Assembly (NCBI GenBank): GCA_023412755.1
Contig: JAEZCB010000040.1
Span: 1 to 11,477 of the forward strand
From: Bacteroidota bacterium
GTDB lineage: Bacteria; Bacteroidota; Bacteroidia; Flavobacteriales_F; PHOS-HE28
Direction of reading: 5' to 3'
DNA length: 11,477 nt
Shown here: positions 8,801 to 11,477 of the stretch, piece by piece
How positions within the stretch are numbered: position 1 is the first letter of the stretch
How the letters are laid out: each line of letters opens with the position of its first letter
Notes under the pieces: generated by a model
The model's input: only the letters and a program-made list of their open reading frames with translations
What the model was told of the DNA's origin: nothing
The model's database searches: none
Position numbers and translations under genes: made by a program

Positions 8801-9755
8801 GATCGGTGAAGACGATATCCGCACAGAACTGAACCCCGTCACAAACCTCCAGCGTACTCGGATCCAACACGATCGAATTGGAAGCGTTAGAAAATCCCTG
8901 GCTGGTGGGTGGCTCACCGTCACAGGGTACCACAAAGAACATAAGGTCCCTCACCACCGCACCGATCAAATTCCCATTGGCATCGTAGGTATTCACCTTG
9001 ACCACAACCACGTAATTCCCCTGCAGGTCTGGGCTGAAGGAGAGTTGCCCTGAAACAGGGTCGATGGTAAGACCCGGCAGAGGCTGGGCGCCTGAATAGC
9101 CGGCTTCATAGACAACTGAAGTGGGTGGGGGCGCATAATAGCGTGCGTTCACAAGGCTGAAATCCATGGTGTGGCCGTTGGGATCCACCGCACCGGTACT
9201 GAATAACAGATCACTGCCCAGGCACACGTATGGGATGCCACCATCCACGAACACGGGGGAATCATCGCAAAGCCCATTCAGGTTGTTCAGCGTAGCCTCC
9301 ACGTACATGCCGGGCAGCCCGGCCACATTCACCATATCCTTTCTGCAGCATTCCCACCAAAAGATCGTCCAGTGATCACATGGTGAAAGGAACAAGGTGG
9401 TCTCGTAGCGGTAGTGCATGAAGCCTGGCAACGGACCGCCATTGCAGGCGCTATTGGCCATGGACGCATCGCACAAGGGCGATACCTCCTGCACCAATGT
9501 GGGTTGGAGGAGGTTGACCGTGAATTGAGTACCACAGCTGTTACTGAAATTCAACTGTGGCGGGATAACGGGAGAACCAGCGCAATCAGCGTACAGGTCC
9601 AGATAGACCGTGTACATGTTGCCGCCATTGCATTGGTAGGTGATGCTGCCACCCGAAAAGTGATCGGCGCGCGCCGTACCACCCACCAGCGCAACAATGC
9701 AGCAGAGCACAAGCGCCAGGTACGGCATGGGCTGTCTATTGGTCGATCCGATCAA
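2823..9755 (-). CDS. Giant T9SS-secreted surface protein with 21 tandem Cys-paired Ig-like repeats
   Basis: This 2310-residue protein is probably an extracellular adhesin, stalk or matrix component. In order it has a signal peptide (1-30); a Cys-rich N-terminal domain (about 31-165) with the ECCRKD motif seen in large Bacteroidota surface proteins; an Ig/cadherin-like module (about 168-277, DPNGHTMDFSL and GLTIDPVSGQLSFSP); a second such module (about 278-396); 21 tandem repeats (397-2050); PKD-like modules (2051-2216); and a type B T9SS sorting domain (2217-2310). No enzyme motif is visible. From R269 to K2133 there is no Lys or Arg at all. The longest frame starts at TTG (9753-9755), preceded by an in-frame TAG. 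The first in-frame ATG is nine codons later (9726-9728), but the longer form puts Arg7 ahead of the hydrophobic core, as a signal peptide should. Both starts remain possible. It lies divergent from a TonB-dependent receptor and upstream of the mannosyltransferase. Confidence 0.92.
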   Translation of the reverse strand: MIGSTNRQPMPYLALVLCCIVALVGGTARADHFSGGSITYQCNGGNMYTVYLDLYADCAGSPVIPPQLNFSNSCGTQFTVNLLQPTLVQEVSPLCDASMANSACNGGPLPGFMHYRYETTLFLSPCDHWTIFWWECCRKDMVNVAGLPGMYVEATLNNLNGLCDDSPVFVDGGIPYVCLGSDLLFSTGAVDPNGHTMDFSLVNARYYAPPPTSVVYEAGYSGAQPLPGLTIDPVSGQLSFSPDLQGNYVVVVKVNTYDANGNLIGAVVRDLMFFVVPCDGEPPTSQGFSNASNSIVLDPSTLEVCDGVQFCADIVFTDPDPGNIIQLMSNVTTVLPGSTFQVTGTAPATATICWTPDAAILPLPIYISASDGQCPIQNTISASFLFVAAEPPVVPPNAGTNGNVSGCGAANVQLFPQLGGAPQTGGTWTDPSGEPHSGVFIPGTDEFGAYTYTVGTACENASATVTVLNDGGGDAGTDGILNICSNGAPVPLINSLGGGAQAGGSWIGPDGAMNGTYDPAIHPPGPYTYTVPGSGGCPGDDATVTVIHTPAPDPGESTSVTLCSTSGITNLFNLLGPDAEPGGTWSGPSNITGNYNPFLHNPGVYTYQVTGTAPCGNESASVTVVEHQAADAGQNANLNICSDDAPVDLFTLLNGVPQTGGVWAGPGGPMNGIYDPAVHDPGNYSYTVTGDPPCADATSFVIVQEQAAPDAGEDAMVALCADSAPLDLFDELGGDPQTGGTWSGPSNITGIFDPQTHLPGDYVYTIIGNATCPGTSATVTVQVSAPANAGMVGSVDLCSNSGPILLFDELTGSPQPGGIWSGPSVLVNGVFDPASDQAGVYIYTVTAQPPCQDASATVTVNVSMAPDAGGDGNIDICSAGAPVDLFGELAGTPDAGGTWNGPSVIDGTYDPALHGPGAYVYTIQGNGSCTDATATVLVNEFEAPDAGADSTVELCSGDAPVDLYTLLAGTPQTGGTWSGPANITGLFDPAIHPQGDYTYSVSGGGACPDAVATVSVTVQPAADAGMDGSMALCATDGAADLFPGLGGTPQSGGTWSGPSTLTNGVFDPAAHVPGAYVYTVDGIAGCPAATATVVVAVDEPADAGADGQLAMCSDMPVVDLFTELQGAPDVGGTWSGPGNLSDGLFDPAQHAPGIYTYTVSGSGACPDASASITVDVEQAANAGANAAATLCDAGASVDLFTLLGGSPQSGGTWSGPSVLVNGTFDPAQHLAGDYTYTISGGVICPASTATVQVQVTGSPDAGEDATAEICSGDDPVDLFTLLNGTPDPGGTWSGPDGPMDGMLDPAAASEGIYTYSLAAVAPCVPDEAAVFITIFQSPDAGEDGTLVVCENSGAVNLFSGLGGTPQAGGVWSGPLGASNGMYDPGVDVPGNYTYTVLGGAGCGDASATITVIETSSPYAGDDAAITICGSGSPVDLFTVLNGQPDAGGNWSGPAGAFDGIFDPAVHPAGNYTYSIDAPPPCVSDAAVVVVTVTSSLDAGEDAAVTLCDAGAPVDLFTLLGGSPQLGGTWSGPGGAFDGLFDPTQDEPGEFTYLLQGDGTCPDASATLTVFLTSTPSAGADTSLVMCSTGAPFDLFALLGDADPGGTWSGVMGAANGIFDPVLHGSGTYTYTIAAVAPCPGAQASVTVDVEEAPDAGVSATAEFCPGDEPEPLIGLLGTDAMPGGTWSGPDGAFDGVLQPALHPAGTYTYLVVGETCPDAAATVEVVLLEGPDAGVDNTMELCALDAPLDLLSALNGAPDQGGVWVAPGGGTIPQVLDPSTAASGTYTYTVTSDNACPSAQAELELIIHPAPQAGVSGVLQLCDDGGQVSLFDGLSGTLDAGGVWTDPAGETHATVIDPLADPAGTYTYTVTSGTCPAAVSTVDVIIFNAPDAGENASTTLCTSSDPILLLALLGGTPDPNGSWTGPDGMPTGPVFDPQDDVPGVYTYIVIGNAACLEAQSLVTINVNVAADAGTDGTLTICSNDAPVDLFGQLGGAPQNTGTWTGPDGTPFNGIFDPAVHQTGTYSYTVAPGAPCPPATALVQVELLPVPNPQIIASNSDACVPVEVTLSHDHTGPANCTWILGNGVTIQECGPVTTTYQEAGSYTVTLIIDGDNGCGSNTIQEVGLVNAYEKPTASFEALPPVIGTQMPSTYFHNYSEGAVSYLWDMGGTGTYDTEHVQHTFPAPLGDAYDVCLIAYASPQCADTICRMITVGDGLNVHVPNAFSPGEDGVNDLFKPVIDGIDPERYHFDIFDRWGQPLFSTRDPNAAWDGRSPSGEDIPQGVYVWRLHLKDSYTGIRYERTGHVTLLR
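2826..3107 (-). other. T9SS type B C-terminal sorting domain (CHU_C-like)
   Basis: The last 94 residues of the giant protein carry VPNAFSPGEDGVNDLFKP, FDIFDRWGQPLFST, WDGRSPSGEDIPQGVYVWRL and a final basic-ended strand. This is the recognised order of the gliding-motility-associated/CHU_C sorting domain, which directs cargo through the type IX secretion system for release or surface attachment. Unlike type A domains, type B domains are found on SprB-like adhesins and large repeat proteins. Confidence 0.92.
3108..3605 (-). other. PKD-like modules between the repeat array and the sorting domain
   Basis: Residues 2051-2216 of the giant protein contain a first module with EAGSYTVTLIIDGDNGC, the usual late strand of a PKD domain. 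A second, looser module has YLWDMGGTGTYDTEHVQHTF followed by YDVCLIAY, the PKD-type 'WdfGdg...s...P.H.f...G.Y.V.L' pattern. PKD modules are common spacers next to type B sorting domains in Bacteroidota surface proteins. Positively charged residues reappear here, first at K2133. Confidence 0.72.
3606..8567 (-). repeat. 21 tandem 76-80 residue repeats (about 237 bp each) within the giant protein
   Basis: Residues 397-2050 split with no gap into 21 units. They start at residues 397, 473, 553, 631, 710, 788, 867, 945, 1023, 1102, 1181, 1260, 1339, 1418, 1497, 1576, 1654, 1732, 1812, 1891 and 1971. The consensus runs DAG.d....lCs..apvdLF..L.G.P..GG.WsGP....G.fDPa.h.pG.YtYtv.g...CpdasAtv.V. Each unit has exactly two Cys (about positions 11 and 62-65) and one Trp (about 33). 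A disulfide within each unit is therefore likely, giving up to 21 along the array. The pattern of short hydrophobic strands ending in AtVtV suggests an Ig-like beta sandwich. There is no Lys or Arg in any unit. Units have diverged at the DNA level, so this is an old array and not a recent expansion. Confidence 0.93.
9666..9755 (-). other. Sec signal peptide of the giant surface protein
   Basis: Residues 1-30 comprise a short polar region with Arg7, a hydrophobic core (YLALVLCCIVALVGG) and an ARA cleavage motif, so mature protein probably begins at Asp31 (DHFSGG). This gives Sec export, needed before type IX secretion across the outer membrane. Starting at the ATG (Met10) would keep the core but remove the only positive charge ahead of it. 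Confidence 0.8.
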
Positions 9756-9794
9756 AATGAAAGCCTATCCTTGTTGTACCCGCGTATGATAATG

Positions 9795-9802
9795 CAAATT
9801 TA
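9795..9802 (-). promoter_or_regulatory. Bacteroidota -7 promoter element (TAAATTTG) ahead of the giant gene
   Basis: On the minus strand the sequence TAAATTTG matches TAnnTTTG exactly. It ends 39 bases before the TTG start at 9755 and 66 bases before the first in-frame ATG. No TTG is seen at a -33 spacing. It is the best promoter candidate for the giant gene. An AAGGA (9765-9769 read as the minus strand) between it and the TTG start might act as a weak ribosome site. Confidence 0.5.
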
Positions 9803-9878
9803 CCCCAATTGCCCACCATTCTTCCTGCGGCGGCCACCTTTTAGACCAAGACGTTCGGCGACCCGCCGCCGGATGCTT

Positions 9879-9895
9879 AATATTCGCCAAATATT
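9879..9895. promoter_or_regulatory. Paired AATATT boxes, candidate operator in the divergent region
   Basis: The sequence AATATT, five bases (CGCCA), AATATT gives two identical self-palindromic boxes with an 11-base centre-to-centre spacing, close to one helical turn. It sits in the AT-rich core of an otherwise GC-rich divergent intergenic region, where a shared regulator might bind. It could equally be simple AT richness near a promoter. Confidence 0.25.
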
Positions 9896-10017
9896 ACTGT
9901 TCATCGCTTCTGCTTAGCTTCGCGCCCCGATCCACCTGAAGCTTTGAAGGGTCGGACCTATCCTCCACGAACAACGGCCGAATACCCCCCGTTCCCCCCA
10001 CGGCCACCCTTCCAGTC

Positions 10018-11477
10018 ATGATCGATCCACGTTCTGCTTTCCGGGGTCTTTCCTTCTTCAGCAGCAGTGTCCTGCATACCACCCTGGTGATGCTTGTCGC
10101 ACTGTTGGTCTCGAACGGTGCCGGCGCGCAATCGGACACCACCGTTACTCCTACGGCACCGGATACCACCCAGGCCACCGATCCCCGCATCCCCGTCTTC
10201 ACCATTACGGCGGATGACCTGGATGCCGAGCTGGGCACACAGGATATCTCTGGCATCCTCCAATCTTCGCGTGATGTATTCACCTCCACGGCCGGTTTCA
10301 GCTTTGGTACGGCGCGCTTTCGCATACGTGGCTTCGATTCGGAGAACACCCTGGTGAGCATCAATGGCGTTATGGTGAACGACCTGGAGACCGGTTGGGC
10401 AAGCTGGTCCAATTGGGCGGGATTGAACGATGTGACCCGTTCCATGCAGGTGCGCATAGGTGTTGGTCCTTCCCGCTACAACTTTGGCAGTATTGGCGGT
10501 TATTCGGACATCAATGTGCGGCCGAGTGCCTTGCGCAAAGGCATGCGCTTCTCCTACGCCTCCACCAACCGCGCTTACCGAAACCGCATCATGCTAACCG
10601 GCAGTACAGGCGTTATGGCCAACGGCTGGTCTTTCAGCTTTTCTGGTTCGCGCCGGTGGGCGCAGGAAGGGTATGTTCCCGGCACCTCCTTCGATGCATG
10701 GGCATACTACTTGGCGGCTGAAAAACGCATCAATGCGAAACACAGCATCAGTTTATCGGCTTTCGGAGCACCGATCATCCAGGGCAGGCAGGGACTTGCG
10801 ATACAGGAGGCATATGATCTGGCCGGTACCAACTATTACAATCCGAACTGGGGTTGGCAGGATGGTGTGAAAAGGAATGCCCGGATGAGCTTCGATCATA
10901 AGCCGATGCTCATCGCATCCCATACCAACCAGATGGACAGTGTGACCACATGGACCACTTCCCTGTTCTACACTTTTGGCAGGGATGGGCTTACCAACCT
11001 GAATTGGAATGATGCACGTGATCCCCGTGCGGATTACTACCGCTACCTGCCAAGTTTTTATGCCCAGACGGATCCCATTCGGGCACAACAACTGGCGCAT
11101 GCATGGATGACCGATGACGATGCGCGGCAGATCGATTGGACACAACTCTATTTCGCCAATGGCAAGAACCTCTTCACTGTGGAAAATGCCAATGGCATCA
11201 CCGGCAATTCCGTTACCGGAATGCGAAGCAAATACATCGTGGAGGAGCAGCGTGCGGACCCCTCACGCGTGGGCATCAATTCCGTGTACAGCAAGGGCTT
11301 GAGCGATCAGCGGCACATTACCGTGGGCGGCAGCTTCCACAAGCAACGCACACACTACTTCAAGCTGGTGGATGATCTGCTGGGGGGCGATTTCTGGCTG
11401 GATGTGGACCAGTTCGCCCAGCGTGATTTCAATGACACGCTGGTGATGCAGAATGATCTGGATGTGCCCAACAAGAT
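10018..11477 (+). CDS. TonB-dependent outer-membrane receptor (N-terminal part, runs off the window)
   Basis: The frame opens at ATG 10018 and stays open to the right edge: 486 residues plus two bases, with the C-terminus missing. The first 37 residues are a signal peptide (Arg5/Arg9, hydrophobic LVMLVALLV, cleavage after GAGA before Gln38). A Thr/Pro-rich linker follows (about 40-57), then the plug domain (about 58-165) with FSFGTARFRIRGFDSENT, NGVMVNDLETG, W..W.GLNDVTR and FGSIGGYSDINVRPS, the typical Bacteroidota TonB receptor plug. After that come alternating aromatic strands of the 22-strand beta barrel (for example SFSFSGSRRW, TSLFYTFGRDG). Such receptors import siderophores, vitamins, glycans or peptides using TonB energy; the ligand cannot be told. 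No CarboxypepD_reg domain or SusD partner is visible in the window. TGA at 9937-9939 closes the frame upstream and no other ATG precedes 10018. Confidence 0.87.
   Translation, partial: MIDPRSAFRGLSFFSSSVLHTTLVMLVALLVSNGAGAQSDTTVTPTAPDTTQATDPRIPVFTITADDLDAELGTQDISGILQSSRDVFTSTAGFSFGTARFRIRGFDSENTLVSINGVMVNDLETGWASWSNWAGLNDVTRSMQVRIGVGPSRYNFGSIGGYSDINVRPSALRKGMRFSYASTNRAYRNRIMLTGSTGVMANGWSFSFSGSRRWAQEGYVPGTSFDAWAYYLAAEKRINAKHSISLSAFGAPIIQGRQGLAIQEAYDLAGTNYYNPNWGWQDGVKRNARMSFDHKPMLIASHTNQMDSVTTWTTSLFYTFGRDGLTNLNWNDARDPRADYYRYLPSFYAQTDPIRAQQLAHAWMTDDDARQIDWTQLYFANGKNLFTVENANGITGNSVTGMRSKYIVEEQRADPSRVGINSVYSKGLSDQRHITVGGSFHKQRTHYFKLVDDLLGGDFWLDVDQFAQRDFNDTLVMQNDLDVPNK

Larger units (their letters stand above)
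9756..10017. other. Divergent intergenic region between giant surface protein and TonB receptor
   Basis: These 262 bases contain no supportable gene. They hold the minus-strand TAAATTTG element (9795-9802), a locally AT-rich core with two AATATT boxes (9879-9895), and on the plus strand only a one-mismatch promoter-like AAGCTTTG (9939-9946) about 70 bases before the receptor ATG. The receptor frame is closed upstream by TGA at 9937-9939, which limits where that gene can start. Confidence 0.7.

Noticed and set aside
9894..10457. Minus-strand open frame of 187 codons across the start of the TonB receptor
   Set aside because: It is antisense to the receptor signal peptide and plug, which carry clear motifs. 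No family resemblance or start signal supports it.

Overview
The window looks like a chromosomal segment from a member of the Bacteroidota, probably Flavobacteriales-like with a fairly high GC content. The grounds are a giant protein ending in a type IX secretion (T9SS) type B C-terminal sorting domain, a Bacteroidota-style TonB-dependent receptor, a DUF4296-type lipoprotein next to dihydroorotase and polyprenol-phosphate mannosyltransferase genes, exact TAnnTTTG promoter elements, and the lack of clear Shine-Dalgarno sites. The lineage is inferred from gene content and was not checked by any search.

Layout, left to right. Positions 1-359 (+) hold the C-terminal end of an extended short-chain dehydrogenase/epimerase. 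Four bases on, and convergent with it, lies a compact minus-strand cluster. Read in its own direction (right to left) it is: a 2310-residue T9SS surface protein (2823-9755), a 49-base gap with a promoter-like element, a polyprenol monophosphomannose synthase (2054-2773), dihydroorotase (720-2057) and a DUF4296-like lipoprotein (364-723). The last three genes are joined by two 4-base ATGA stop/start overlaps, so they are almost certainly one transcript with coupled translation. A 262-base divergent intergenic region (9756-10017) separates the giant gene from a plus-strand TonB-dependent receptor (10018 onward) that runs off the right edge.

The standout is the giant protein. It has an N-terminal signal peptide, a Cys-rich N-terminal domain, Ig/cadherin-like modules, then 21 tandem copies of a 76-80 residue unit, PKD-like modules and the sorting domain. 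Every one of the 21 units has exactly two cysteines at fixed positions and one tryptophan. None contains a lysine or arginine, and the K/R-free stretch extends beyond the array to 1863 consecutive residues (270-2132). The protein is therefore strongly acidic and disulfide-rich, with no trypsin site over most of its length. It is probably an extracellular stalk, adhesin or matrix protein.

The rest of the window is ordinary: pyrimidine synthesis (dihydroorotase), lipid-linked mannose synthesis, a small lipoprotein and an outer-membrane receptor. I see no CRISPR array, tRNA, rRNA, insertion sequence or phage gene. The many other open frames, mostly opposite the giant gene and dihydroorotase, are antisense shadows.
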